This document shows, in pieces, positions 1 to 9,469 of a stretch of DNA of 32,366 bases. The notes below the pieces were generated by a model, which searched no databases, was not told the origin of the DNA, and saw only the letters and a program-made list of their open reading frames with translations. How positions within the stretch are numbered: the stretch's first letter is position 1; the number at the start of each line of letters is the position of its first letter. The position numbers and the translations under genes are program-made. The stretch comes from a virus, in the IMG/VR virus record IMGVR_UViG_3300044638_000700, positions 1-32,366 of that record; one strand, given 5' to 3'.

Positions 1-934
1 TAAAGTGACTAGCTGATGAAACCGTTACTCCAGTAACAGGAACTCTTGTAGGCACTGGAAATTCAAAAAGGCCATACACAGTAGTTGAGTTGATACCTGA
101 CCCAGCTATAGGCAGTTCCTCATTTGGTGTAACCGTTGTTGTTGTTGGATAAACAGGGCAGTAACGCTGGCACAAAGCCAACTCAGTGCCATACGGCCTG
201 TAGTCAAAGCTCGTTGCTGTTGAGCCTTTCTCAAGCTGAACGCCAGTGATGTAGAAGGTTGCGCTGAGTGTTGTGACGATTGAGACTGCGCCAGTCACAC
301 CATCAAAGTTGGATGCTGCCCATGCACCTGCTGTGCCACGGCGACTTGAACCTGAACCAATATCAAAAGTAACGCCAACACCAACACCGTTAGTTGCGCC
401 AACCCAAGTACCACTTGTATCGCCAGCAATAGTGACAGATTTCTGTTCCCATGTATTTGCTGCGTTGATCGTGTAGCTGAATGGATATGATCTATTTGAC
501 GTTGCATTTTTAAGTGAACCGCCAAATGTGCCTGTGATACTAGATTTGACCCAATAAGACAGAGTAACGGTGGCAGCACTTGCTGTACCAAAAGACAAAT
601 CAGCGGTGTTAAATCCTTCAATCCTTTGTAAAAGAAATCCAGCTTCAGAAGCGCCAATAGAGCCTGCTGCGGTGGTGACGCTTAGTTTCAAAGAGTTCGA
701 AAAACCAGAAGGAGCATCTTCAACTTGCTCTGCTGATAAAACACATCCTGAGTTTTCAACAACTTGCCAGCGGTCAACTGTGTAAAAGTTGGAGTCGTTT
801 GGAACGGTCACCGCCGCCCCCGCATTCCTCTGGTCTATGGTCATTGCGCCGTTTATCAGGCGATTCTTGAACCCAAATCCACCACCGCTGTCATAGGCCG
901 CAGCCAGATCAGCTAATTTTGCAGTTCTACTCAT
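1..934 (-). CDS. Tail fibre / receptor-binding-type protein (3' end outside window)
   Basis: An open frame of at least 311 codons runs from the ATG at 934 to the window edge with no stop, so the C-terminus is missing. The N-terminus MSRTAKLADLAAAYDSGGG is followed by GFGFKNRLINGAMTIDQRNAG, a motif seen at the start of many predicted phage tail and appendage proteins. The rest is Ser/Thr/Gly-rich beta-type sequence resembling a carbohydrate-binding jelly roll. The start is chosen for a strong AAGGAG site just upstream and because the ATG overlaps the stop of the preceding endonuclease gene (ATGA). Its place at the distal end of the tail genes fits host recognition. The specific receptor cannot be inferred. 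Confidence 0.75.
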   Translation of the reverse strand, partial: MSRTAKLADLAAAYDSGGGFGFKNRLINGAMTIDQRNAGAAVTVPNDSNFYTVDRWQVVENSGCVLSAEQVEDAPSGFSNSLKLSVTTAAGSIGASEAGFLLQRIEGFNTADLSFGTASAATVTLSYWVKSSITGTFGGSLKNATSNRSYPFSYTINAANTWEQKSVTIAGDTSGTWVGATNGVGVGVTFDIGSGSSRRGTAGAWAASNFDGVTGAVSIVTTLSATFYITGVQLEKGSTATSFDYRPYGTELALCQRYCPVYPTTTTVTPNEELPIAGSGINSTTVYGLFEFPVPTRVPVTGVTVSSASHF

Positions 935-1575
935 ACATTCTCCTTATAAGCCCAACGGAAACCGTGAGCAGATTTTGCCTTACCCATGCAGCATTTTGAG
1001 ATGCCAGAAGTTGCGCCATTGCAAGCCCTACCAGCATCAGATACAGACTCAAATACCACGCCATCATCCAATCGTACAACGGCCTTTGATGGTTTTCCGC
1101 AGCCATCTGGACGCTTCCTACCATACAAAGGACTATCTTTGCCTTTCGGCTTTGGTACGCCTCGTAGGGGACTTGGTTTGCCATACATGCCGTTCAATGG
1201 GCCAATCAGACGACCAATCATTTCAGGCCGTGTGCCACCTTTATTTGGGTGAGGCTTTCCATACCGATGGTTTGCCTCTCCAGCGCCAGCGCCATCAAGA
1301 CCATTTTCAAGAATGCAGTTTGCCCATCCAGAGTCTTTCACAATGTCGTTTTCTTTGCTGAAATTTAGCGCAGCAGACATGCATCGGTCTTTGTCAAAAT
1401 AAACACCAAGAACACCAACAGTCACATCACGACCATGCAACCTCATGTGCCGCTTCCAGTACACGCCGCTACCCTTGTACTTGTGCAAAAACCCAAGCCG
1501 AGTTGTTTTGCAGAAATACTTTAGGCCAGTAACGTTGTGCGTCATTACCAGAAGAGCGGTGGGTGCAAAGTCCAT
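931..1575 (-). CDS. Putative GIY-YIG-type (Seg-like) homing endonuclease with NUMOD motifs
   Basis: The product is 214 aa from the ATG at 1575. The N-terminal THNVTGLKYFCKTTRL, then KYKGSGVYWKRH (about 33-43) and WANCILENGLDG (84-95), match the degenerate GIY-YIG fold of T4 Seg-like endonucleases. Three NUMOD3-like Tyr-Gly-Lys/Arg repeats follow near 105, 131 and 151. The C-terminal part (about 164-211), with VFESVSDAGRACNG and SAHGFRW, resembles the NUMOD1/IENR1 DNA-binding module. The start at 1575 is preferred because it lies 1 base after the stop of the short ORF at 1577-1636, which allows reinitiation; an upstream in-frame ATG at 1599 is possible. The gene is a mobile passenger between tail genes. 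Catalytic competence is uncertain because the GIY and YIG tripeptides are not canonical. Confidence 0.75.
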   Translation of the reverse strand: MDFAPTALLVMTHNVTGLKYFCKTTRLGFLHKYKGSGVYWKRHMRLHGRDVTVGVLGVYFDKDRCMSAALNFSKENDIVKDSGWANCILENGLDGAGAGEANHRYGKPHPNKGGTRPEMIGRLIGPLNGMYGKPSPLRGVPKPKGKDSPLYGRKRPDGCGKPSKAVVRLDDGVVFESVSDAGRACNGATSGISKCCMGKAKSAHGFRWAYKENV

Positions 1576-1576
1576 A

Positions 1577-1636
1577 TTAGCCCAGCGAGCTATCAGCAAT
1601 GCTGCCTATGTTTGCAAGTGATGCTGCTTTTCCCAT
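1577..1636 (-). pseudogene. 19-codon remnant of a tail gene N-terminus
   Basis: A short ORF encodes MGKAASLANIGSIADSSLG and stops. Its ATG overlaps the stop of the long tail fibre gene (TAATG) and it has an AAAGGAAA ribosome site. Its sequence aligns without gaps with the start of the next tail gene, MSRTAKLADLAAAYDSGGG (shared M, A, L, A, D, S, G plus K/R). I read it as the surviving 5' end of a paralogous or ancestral tail gene cut by arrival of the adjacent endonuclease gene. It could instead be a short leader peptide coupling translation of the endonuclease. Confidence 0.5.
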
Positions 1637-4212
1637 TATGCGTTTCCTTTCAAAGCGGCTACGTCTGCCTGTAATTGGGTGATGGTGCTGGCTTGGGTGT
1701 CGATGATTGCCTTCATCTCTTGGATGGCTTTGAAAGCAACGGCAACTAAAGAACCATAATCAACACCAAGTTGTTTTTCTGGGTCGCCTGACACAACTTC
1801 TGGAATAACTTCTTGAAGCTCTTGAGCAACAAAACCAATGTAAGTTCCTTCAACATCTACCCTTTCATAATGTCTTGGCTGTGTCTCCAAAACAGTAGCA
1901 AGTCCATATTCAATATTACGCACATTGGTTTTTAATCTTGCATCTGATGCGTTTGTCCATGCGCCAGCACTGCTTAAATAGCCTTCGTTTGTTCCGTTAT
2001 AAAAATAAAGATTATTGCCACCACCCATATATATGGCCCGATACGCAGCAGAACCAGAATCTTGAATTGCAATTCCTTTGCTTGCCCCCCTAAAGGTTGC
2101 AATAGAGTAAGTGCTGTTTGCAGAAGCCGTTGCCCCCACCAGCAAGTTACCGCTGGAGTCGATAGCTACACGGGTAGTGGCGGCAGTTAAATCATAAAAA
2201 CCCAACATCCCCGTACTTGGGAAGTTATAGTTAATATCAAAACCATCAGCGGCCCCAACAGTAGCCAATCGCATAGTTGCAATACCAGTACCACGCTTGT
2301 TTGCAATAATTGCCGCACCATCATTTGTTCCGCTGGACGAAACTTCAAGGTTTTTTGTCCGTAATGCCGTTGGCGAACTCGTACCAATCCCCACATTACC
2401 AGAGGAGTCGATACGCATAGCCTCCGCACCACCCTCAGAGAAAGCAATAGTGTCAGCCGCAGGGAAGAAGATGCCTGTGTTGGTGTCGCCTGTAGTGGTG
2501 ATGGCAGGGGCAGAAACAGTACCAGCTTGAACAGTTGTCACACCAGTAATGGTGACAGCACCATTCACAGTACCGCCACTCACAGCACTCAGCGCATCAG
2601 CAACTGTGAAGCTCTTGAACGCAATGATGTCAATGACATCGCCAGTACCAGCAGCTACAGTCAGCACAATGCTTGTGCCGTTGCTTGCGGTGTACTCAGA
2701 TGTGTCCAACGTCACGCCATTGCGATGCACAGCAATGTTGTTGACCGTGTAGGTCAGCGTGGCACTTGCCGCATCAGCGCCACTGAATGTGGTCTGACCG
2801 CTTGTCGCAACATAGCGGAAGCGCAGCAGTGAAGTAGCGCCAGCAGATGTGGCTGTGATCCAGCTTGCGCCGTCATACACCTTCATCACGTTCTGGGTTG
2901 TGCTGAAGTACAAAGCGCCAGCGACCAAGGCATTGCCATCGTTGTCTAGCGTTGGGTCGCTTGTCTTAGTGCCAAGGTAGCGGTCATCAAAGCTGTCAAG
3001 CGCAGAGGCCGCAGCCGCAGCAGAACTGGCGGCAGCAGTTGCACTACCACTTGCGGCAGTTGCGCTGTTTGACGCATTGGTCGCCTGAGTGCTGGCTGTG
3101 CTTGCTGATGCCGCAGCGTTTGTCTCGCTGGTAGCGGCATTGCTGGCAGATGTACTGGCAGCAGACGCAGAGCTGGCAGCGTTGGTTGCCGATGTACTGG
3201 CATTGCTGGCTTGGGTTGTTGCAGTGCTTGCAGATGCCGCCGCATTGGTGGCTGATGTGCTTGCAGAGCTGGCGCTGTTGGATGCGTTTGTCGCAGAGGT
3301 CGATGCGTTGCTGGCCTGAGTCGAGGCTGTGCTGGCAGATCCGCTTGCGGCAGTAGCAGAGCTTGATGCTGAACTTGCGCTGGATGCCGCAGCAGTTGCG
3401 CTGGTCGATGCATTGCTAGCACTGGTAGAAGCGGCAGAAGCGGCAGTCTCAGCGTTTGTTTCTGCTGTCTCAGCATTAGTCTCGGCAGTTTCTGCTGCTG
3501 ACTGAGCGGCTTCAGCAGCGGCTTGTGCGGCTTCAGCGGCAGTCTGTGCATCTTGTGAAGATTCGTTATCAACAAACAAATCCCACTTGGCAGAATCAGC
3601 GTTGGTAGTAATTGGCTGAGATCCGCTTGATGTGTGAGATGTGTTGCAGTAGTAGACGTTTCCAGTTGATGTGTCTTTGACGATGTCACGCTTGTTGTAC
3701 GCAACACCAGCCGCCCAGTTACCACGGTTATCGCCAATCACTTCACCAGTTGTTGGATCGCCATTGGCATCAAAAGCCAGCGTCTTGTTGGCTCGTACTG
3801 ATGCCCTTGGCAGGGTCATGTCAATGGTGGTTGGATCTGTCTGTGGTGCGATCAAAGCACGTTGCAGGGCTTCAGCATTCTGCTGGGCAAAGATGGTCTG
3901 CTGATCCATCTCGTCATTGACAGTGTTGGCAAAGAAGTCACCACCAGTCACAAAGTCAGTAGTACGCTGAATGGTGCGGTTACCAACAATGGCAATCTGA
4001 GTAGCACCAGTGGGTGCGGCTGTCAGAGTGATAGAACCTGTGCCATTGCTGTTGATAGTGACTGTGTAGTTTGTGGTCAACGTCAACAGAGTGTCGTCAC
4101 GATAGACGGCAATGTCGGTGTTAGCCAGAATCTCAAAGGTAAAGTTGTACGGCCCAGTACCACTGGCTGTATATACCACTCGGCGTGTTACGTTGGAAAT
4201 TGGGATCGCCAT
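1636..4212 (-). CDS. T7-like tail fibre with S74 intramolecular chaperone
   Basis: The product is 858 aa. Residues about 1-160 (MAIPISNVTRRVVYTASGTG..., with TNYTVTINSNGTGSITL and QRTTDFVTGGDFFANTVNDE) resemble the tail-attachment domain of T7 gp17-type fibres. Residues about 217-405 are a long Ala/Ser/Thr/Asn repeat, typical of a trimeric coiled shaft. A beta-rich region with SGNVGIGTSSP-type motifs follows. The last 103 residues are a Peptidase_S74 chaperone beginning at Ser756 in SDARLKTNV and ending in a coiled coil. In this family the chaperone guides trimer folding and cuts itself off just before that Ser. The gene is the last full-length one of the tail operon. Receptor specificity is unknown. 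Confidence 0.88.
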   Translation of the reverse strand: MAIPISNVTRRVVYTASGTGPYNFTFEILANTDIAVYRDDTLLTLTTNYTVTINSNGTGSITLTAAPTGATQIAIVGNRTIQRTTDFVTGGDFFANTVNDEMDQQTIFAQQNAEALQRALIAPQTDPTTIDMTLPRASVRANKTLAFDANGDPTTGEVIGDNRGNWAAGVAYNKRDIVKDTSTGNVYYCNTSHTSSGSQPITTNADSAKWDLFVDNESSQDAQTAAEAAQAAAEAAQSAAETAETNAETAETNAETAASAASTSASNASTSATAAASSASSASSSATAASGSASTASTQASNASTSATNASNSASSASTSATNAAASASTATTQASNASTSATNAASSASAASTSASNAATSETNAAASASTASTQATNASNSATAASGSATAAASSAAAAASALDSFDDRYLGTKTSDPTLDNDGNALVAGALYFSTTQNVMKVYDGASWITATSAGATSLLRFRYVATSGQTTFSGADAASATLTYTVNNIAVHRNGVTLDTSEYTASNGTSIVLTVAAGTGDVIDIIAFKSFTVADALSAVSGGTVNGAVTITGVTTVQAGTVSAPAITTTGDTNTGIFFPAADTIAFSEGGAEAMRIDSSGNVGIGTSSPTALRTKNLEVSSSGTNDGAAIIANKRGTGIATMRLATVGAADGFDINYNFPSTGMLGFYDLTAATTRVAIDSSGNLLVGATASANSTYSIATFRGASKGIAIQDSGSAAYRAIYMGGGNNLYFYNGTNEGYLSSAGAWTNASDARLKTNVRNIEYGLATVLETQPRHYERVDVEGTYIGFVAQELQEVIPEVVSGDPEKQLGVDYGSLVAVAFKAIQEMKAIIDTQASTITQLQADVAALKGNA

Positions 4213-4242
4213 GATCAGTCCATCCTTTTAGAAATTGTACGA

Positions 4243-7200
4243 TTACTTGGCATATTTGCCTACCCTTGGAAGCCTGTTTTGAGCAGTTTCTATGCGGCGT
4301 TGGATGGCAGTAGAAAACTTGCTGTTTGCTATCAAGTCCTGCTTTGCCGCTTCCGTGAACGAACTGTAGACTTCAGCAATATTCTGCTGTCTGACATACT
4401 TATCCATGTCTTCAAAGCCTGGCGCTTTGGTGCGCTCCACGATGGCATCCTTCACCCGCAAGCCCTGACCGTCAGTGATCTTGCCAAACTGACGCATCAT
4501 GTATTCGTACTCGTCTGGCTCCAGCTTGACGCTGACACCGCCAACAGTAACAGCCCGATTAGGCTTCTTGATAGACATGCCAAGCTCAATCATGATTTTG
4601 TCTGCTGGACGTTGTTTGCTAGTGGAGAATCTGATGCCACTAGACGATGCCAACCATGGATTGGCTGGGTCAATGTCCATCATCTCTTCACCAAGGTAGT
4701 CATATTGTTTACCTAAGGAGTCGCTCAGGAACGGAGTCTTAGCAACAGACTTGTTTATACCTTCATACCAACCTTTTATTACAGTAGGCAAGTTGGGAGA
4801 TTCTCCAGTCTCACGCTTGTTGGGATCAACAATACGCTCGATTTGCGCTCTGGCACTGCTAAACATGCCAGGAGGAGAGCCTTCAATGACATACTGTGCC
4901 GCAGTGCTTGCAACCTGATTTAAGGCATCTTTGAACGCCTGCTTGGGGTTGGGTATGGTTTGGCTGAAAGCGCCAGCAATCGAACTTATACCAGTCAAAA
5001 ATGGCTGTTGACCGACATAGCTATACAAACCCCATGTTGCACCAAGAATAGCCTGAGCGACCAAGTCTTCATCGTCCTCATACCGAGCATATTCCACGGC
5101 ATCAGCCATCATTGCCATTGGGCCAGCAAGCGGGTCAATGCCACGGAATGGAACATACAACCGTTGATCCTTACCAATGGATGGATCAATCTTCATGGTT
5201 TTAAGGTATTCAACAAACTCAGCATCCCACTCACCAGGCTGGAACACAAATGAGTATGGCTTCCAACCGCTGTCTAAATAGATCTTTCGCAAATTAGCGT
5301 CGCCAGGGCCACCACCTGTAATGCGACCATCTGCAACATATGATCCAACGCCAATCATTAATGTTGAACCCATGCCAAATTTAGCCATGGCAAGTTCACG
5401 CTGTGCGCCACCAGCAGCCATGTCTTTGCGCCACTGGCTGGACAAGAACGCCATTCCACTGTGTTGCATTGACTCACTTAAAACCCATGTCGGAGTCTTA
5501 ACAAACGGCATGGTAATTCTGCCAATCAGATGATCTTGTGCAAGCTCTTGTATTTGCTTGGAAGCGCCAGTCAGCTTACGGCTGAATGTGATCATTTGGG
5601 CAAAGTCTGAGGCGGCTTCATCAATGTTGGCTGGTGGATTAGCCAATGTGTCGCCCATTACTTTTAACTCAATTTGTGCGGCTTCTTCTGCTGTCTTGCC
5701 ATTGGCAATAGCCTCACGCCGTGCTTTTGCGCCAGCACGATATGACTGTGCGGTCAATTCAGCACGATATCCAATTGTCTTAAAAAACTCATCCATTGCC
5801 ATGATTGGACGACCACCAAGCAATGTGACAAAGTTAGCTTGGAAATTAACACCTTTAATCAATGCTTCATTTTCAAAGCCATAGTCTCGTGCATCAAAGA
5901 TGTTGTACTGGCCTTCCAACTTCATGCCGCCATCATCTAAAAGACTTTGCCCAGCCCTTTGCTCACGAGTAGTACCAGTCTTTAATGCCTGCCAACTAAG
6001 GCTCATGCCATCTCTAAAGCCATGAATCATGCCAGACAGCAATGCACCAGCCTCACCAAGCTCAACTTCACCAGTACCGCCAAAAGCACGTTTAGTAGTA
6101 CTGATGCCTCCAGCAATTGCTCGTGTTGCTACGGTGCTTGCCAGCATGGTTGTGTTTGATGCAAAGTTGACAACGTGAGTGCCAGTGGCAGACAGCAAGC
6201 CATTTTTCCAAGTACGATCCCATAAGTCGCCAATTAGTCCAACCTTGCTTACCTTGTTAAGCAACCCTTCTCGTGCGCCATCATCGGTCAATTGCACAAA
6301 CTTCTCAATCATCAACTTCAAGTTGTCAGTCACATTTGGATCTGCCAACATCTTTTTCATCTCAGCATCATTAATAGATGGAATCTTGACGTTGCCAGCT
6401 TCATCCATGATGCCAGAAGCTTTGCCTTCAGTGATCTGCATACGACCAACAGCAGTACCTTGTGCAGATCGAGTACGAGACAAAATATAAGCATCTTGAA
6501 CAGCGCCCTGCAAATTTAACTGCCGCAACAGTTTGGCTTGCAATACTGTGTCATCAGGGTTCAGATATGCCTGTCGTGCCAAAGTATAAAAATCGGTCAT
6601 GCTTTGGTAAGTGGCAAGACGCAGACGGAGTAAGTCAACAGGAATTTCGTTGTATTGTTCTTTCATTGACTGTAGATCAGCAAGAATGTCAGAGCCAAAG
6701 CCCTTTTCCTTAGCCGCAGCCAATGTTTCTTCCCATGTCATTTTGTCAACTTTGATGCCTGTTGCGTCAGACAATGCGTTGACAGTCTGCTTGAAATCAT
6801 CAGGGCCATCAATGCGCTCGACATTGATCAGCGTGTCTGGTGGTTTGCCAGTAACAGGTGCAGTCTCAATCTTTGCCTCAAAGACTTCTAATTGCTTTGG
6901 CAACTCTTCAAGCTTTGCCGCTGGTGTTGGAGCCGCCTTAGCTTTGCGTGGCTTTGGTGTAGCAGGGATAGGCGCAGGAGTCCCCGCTGGAGTAGGCGAT
7001 GGCGTGATTACCTTCTCGCTCTCTTGCAACAGATTCTTTTCAGCCGCAGCCTTTTCAATTTTGCTACCTGCTGGGTTACCAAAGTCTGTGACAACCTTGG
7101 TCAACCCTTTGATGATCTTGTCGCCAAGACCAGCGACTTGGATTGTGGTGTCGTCACCAGCATCAGCAAGTTCTACATCAGCACGAGGCAGATCAGCAGG

Positions 7201-7266
7201 CAATTGTTGCTCTGCCTCAGCAGGCATGATTTGACTTAGACGCTGATCAAGAGATTCGTTTGCCAT
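4243..7266 (-). CDS. Large internal virion / DNA-ejection protein candidate
   Basis: The product is 1007 aa. The N-terminus is acidic, followed by a Pro/Ala/Thr-rich linker (about residues 88-125), then a long mostly helical body. A segment near 360 reading SATGTHVVNFASNTTMLAST recalls large polyvalent proteins and podovirus ejection proteins. No lytic transglycosylase motif is evident. Its position, downstream of two other internal-protein candidates and before the tail fibre, matches T7 gp16, which is longer (about 1,318 aa). Its ATG overlaps the stop of the upstream gene (TAATG). The role is inferred from synteny and size rather than a catalytic signature. Confidence 0.6.
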   Translation of the reverse strand: MANESLDQRLSQIMPAEAEQQLPADLPRADVELADAGDDTTIQVAGLGDKIIKGLTKVVTDFGNPAGSKIEKAAAEKNLLQESEKVITPSPTPAGTPAPIPATPKPRKAKAAPTPAAKLEELPKQLEVFEAKIETAPVTGKPPDTLINVERIDGPDDFKQTVNALSDATGIKVDKMTWEETLAAAKEKGFGSDILADLQSMKEQYNEIPVDLLRLRLATYQSMTDFYTLARQAYLNPDDTVLQAKLLRQLNLQGAVQDAYILSRTRSAQGTAVGRMQITEGKASGIMDEAGNVKIPSINDAEMKKMLADPNVTDNLKLMIEKFVQLTDDGAREGLLNKVSKVGLIGDLWDRTWKNGLLSATGTHVVNFASNTTMLASTVATRAIAGGISTTKRAFGGTGEVELGEAGALLSGMIHGFRDGMSLSWQALKTGTTREQRAGQSLLDDGGMKLEGQYNIFDARDYGFENEALIKGVNFQANFVTLLGGRPIMAMDEFFKTIGYRAELTAQSYRAGAKARREAIANGKTAEEAAQIELKVMGDTLANPPANIDEAASDFAQMITFSRKLTGASKQIQELAQDHLIGRITMPFVKTPTWVLSESMQHSGMAFLSSQWRKDMAAGGAQRELAMAKFGMGSTLMIGVGSYVADGRITGGGPGDANLRKIYLDSGWKPYSFVFQPGEWDAEFVEYLKTMKIDPSIGKDQRLYVPFRGIDPLAGPMAMMADAVEYARYEDDEDLVAQAILGATWGLYSYVGQQPFLTGISSIAGAFSQTIPNPKQAFKDALNQVASTAAQYVIEGSPPGMFSSARAQIERIVDPNKRETGESPNLPTVIKGWYEGINKSVAKTPFLSDSLGKQYDYLGEEMMDIDPANPWLASSSGIRFSTSKQRPADKIMIELGMSIKKPNRAVTVGGVSVKLEPDEYEYMMRQFGKITDGQGLRVKDAIVERTKAPGFEDMDKYVRQQNIAEVYSSFTEAAKQDLIANSKFSTAIQRRIETAQNRLPRVGKYAK

Positions 7267-7715
7267 TATTTATTCCCCATGACAGCTTCGCCAACTTTTT
7301 CTACAACCTTTTTTCCACCCTTAATTACCAACTTACTAGCAGCGCCAACAACAGGAACTGCATTCAATAGCTCAAGTGTGTCTTCCATCTTCAGCTTGGA
7401 TGTACCGCCAATACCGCCAGCACCTTCAATTGGATATTCTCCATAGCTGATTTGCTCAAGCACACGACCAAGATCGCCAACAGTCAAATCCTTCAACGTC
7501 AGATATCCAACATTTGGAAATCCAATTATGTTGAAATCAACAGCATCTGCACCAGTTTGAATAGCTGTGCCAATAGCACCAAGCGCATCTTGGTATTTAT
7601 TGCGAGGTGTGGCTTGCATAGAGTCAGGCGCTTGCTCAAGCTTTTGAGGCAACGGTGGATACGTTGCGTTCAAGTAGTTGTCGATCAATGATTGTTCAAG
7701 TTTTGTTGCCATCAT
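7266..7715 (-). CDS. Hypothetical virion-associated protein
   Basis: A 149-aa protein with no family I recognise. It has an N-terminal amphipathic segment, a Gly/Ile/Val-rich middle, and a C-terminal hydrophobic and basic stretch (AVPVVGAASKLVIKGGKKVVEKVG) that could contact membrane. It sits between two ejection-protein candidates and overlaps both neighbours by 1-4 bases, so it is probably translated with them and may be part of the ejected complex. Two adjacent ATG codons (7715, 7712) both give an overlap with the preceding stop. Confidence 0.6.
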   Translation of the reverse strand: MMATKLEQSLIDNYLNATYPPLPQKLEQAPDSMQATPRNKYQDALGAIGTAIQTGADAVDFNIIGFPNVGYLTLKDLTVGDLGRVLEQISYGEYPIEGAGGIGGTSKLKMEDTLELLNAVPVVGAASKLVIKGGKKVVEKVGEAVMGNK

Positions 7716-9469
7716 TTACCACGCAATATTTTTTGTTGTTGACGCAATGAAGAAATATTATCATTTGGTTCAGTAAACTTATATTTTTTAACCAAGTCGT
7801 CAATGTTTGTGCTTTCGTCAATGACAATGACAGCAGGCAATTTATTTTCCTTAACCATATCGTTAATCACATTTTTGATTTCATTGCGGGCTTTTGTTTT
7901 GTTAGCATCAGCACGGTCAGTAGTGTTGTATGTTTCCTCTGCACTACGAGCAATTTGCTTGTATGGGATTGGCACACCAGGATTGGTTTGTCTAAATGCA
8001 TTTACTTCAGACTCATAAATATCATTAAGACGTTCATTCTTTTTGATTTTGTGTTCGTCTCCTTCGCTTGAAAACAAACTGACAACATCAGGCACACCAG
8101 ACACACGGCGCAAATAGCGAGCGGCATCTGCTTGGTCTTTGTTATATCCTTCCAGCAACTTACTGTTCAGTCGGGTATATTGCTGACCACTCATGCCAGA
8201 CCGCATTGCAACACGCTTCAGTTCTGCTGGATCTGTGATGTCGCCAAACACAATGCGTGTCTCAATGTTGGCATACGCATATGGGTCGCCATCCTTTTGC
8301 TCAGGACTCAAGTACTTGTCCAATTGTTCTAACGAGAAGATGCCCATCTTTGCCACTTGCAGGGCAATGTCTTCCTTGCGCTTCATTGACGTATTCTTCT
8401 GATGAAACTCAATCATCAGAGTATTGGCATCTGCTTCTTTGCGGCGCTTATCTTCTTTCTGGACATCGTCATTCAATGTGCGGCGGTCAGCCAATGCCTG
8501 CATGTAGTTCTTTGAAACTTCTTCAACAGCTTTCAGATCCGTTGCGATCAAGTCTTGCAAGATGTGAGTCTTGTTACCAAGCTGTCCTTTGCGGATTGCA
8601 TCAAGTGTTTGTGTTGGGCTTGCCAAGTACTGATCTGATGTGACAATTTTTGTCACCACATCAATTTTTGCCTGGCGAACAGCTTTGTCATATTCTGCTT
8701 GCAAAGCATTGCCACGCTCAAGACCTCCAATAGCTGTGGCAAATTGTCCAAGCTGTAATCTTTTTGCTTGAATTTTTACATTTGGCGAACGTGGTTTACC
8801 ATTGTCATCAACTTCCAATGGCTCTTCCAACATAGGCTGAAGCATCTTGATTTCATTGTTCAAGGCTTGCTCCAACATCACCATGTCTTGCTCACGCTTA
8901 CGCTTGGCTTCAAGCTCAAAGCCTTTGGACATGATGGTGCTTGCATACATGCCCATTGAGCTGACAAACTTCAGCGCAGCTTCACCATCTTCTTTGCCAA
9001 GCGCACGAGTGAAACCATCGGTCACACTCTTCATTTTGGTGGCAGCGTCTTTGACAGAGATCTCGTTATTCACAAGCTGGTCATAGACCTTGTTGTGTTC
9101 GTTCTTTGCCTCTACCTCAAAGCGACCAGACAACTCATAGCTGCGAGCCTTTTGCAAAGCAATGTCGTAGATGCTGAATCCTTTGCCCAAGGAGAAGTCA
9201 ACAGGGATGCCATTCTTTGCATCTTCAATCTGCTTGTCGGTTACACGGTAGTTCTCAAAATAGTCTGTCAGTGCTTGCTCTTGGGCTTTCTTGCCAGCCT
9301 GTTCAAACAACGTGCCGCTCATGCGATCAAGAATCTGGCCTAATGTTCCAGCCGTTTGTGCTTGCGCTCTAAAGCCAATCTGGTCAACAGCCTGTGGCTG
9401 GATCTGTTGCATTGGCACATTACCAGCACTACGCAGTTGGATCTGTCCTGATTCAATTCTTGTAGCCAT
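7712..9469 (-). CDS. Internal virion protein candidate (T7 gp15-like position)
   Basis: A 585-aa, charged, almost entirely helical protein with many Gln/Lys/Glu coiled-coil stretches and no signal peptide. Size and location (after the nozzle and the small internal protein, before the large one) match the middle ejectosome protein of T7-like phages (gp15, 747 aa). I see no enzyme motif. The start at 9469 is an ATG overlapping the upstream TGA (TGATG); the codon just before it is GTG. Function is inferred from synteny. Confidence 0.6.
   Translation of the reverse strand: MATRIESGQIQLRSAGNVPMQQIQPQAVDQIGFRAQAQTAGTLGQILDRMSGTLFEQAGKKAQEQALTDYFENYRVTDKQIEDAKNGIPVDFSLGKGFSIYDIALQKARSYELSGRFEVEAKNEHNKVYDQLVNNEISVKDAATKMKSVTDGFTRALGKEDGEAALKFVSSMGMYASTIMSKGFELEAKRKREQDMVMLEQALNNEIKMLQPMLEEPLEVDDNGKPRSPNVKIQAKRLQLGQFATAIGGLERGNALQAEYDKAVRQAKIDVVTKIVTSDQYLASPTQTLDAIRKGQLGNKTHILQDLIATDLKAVEEVSKNYMQALADRRTLNDDVQKEDKRRKEADANTLMIEFHQKNTSMKRKEDIALQVAKMGIFSLEQLDKYLSPEQKDGDPYAYANIETRIVFGDITDPAELKRVAMRSGMSGQQYTRLNSKLLEGYNKDQADAARYLRRVSGVPDVVSLFSSEGDEHKIKKNERLNDIYESEVNAFRQTNPGVPIPYKQIARSAEETYNTTDRADANKTKARNEIKNVINDMVKENKLPAVIVIDESTNIDDLVKKYKFTEPNDNISSLRQQQKILRGK

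Noticed and set aside
11-45. CTGATGA followed by a short hairpin on the plus strand, resembling a hammerhead ribozyme core
   Set aside because: The GAAA segment expected after stem II is missing and the stretch is inside the tail protein coding sequence on the other strand.
2946-3737. 263-codon minus-strand frame and several plus-strand frames in the Ala/Ser repeat
   Set aside because: These are other-frame readings of the low-complexity tail fibre shaft, giving Leu/Pro/Gln-rich sequence with no start signals.
3862-4716. 284-codon open frame on the plus strand
   Set aside because: It lies antisense across the ends of two well-supported genes, has no ribosome site and no recognisable domains. 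It is a compositional shadow.
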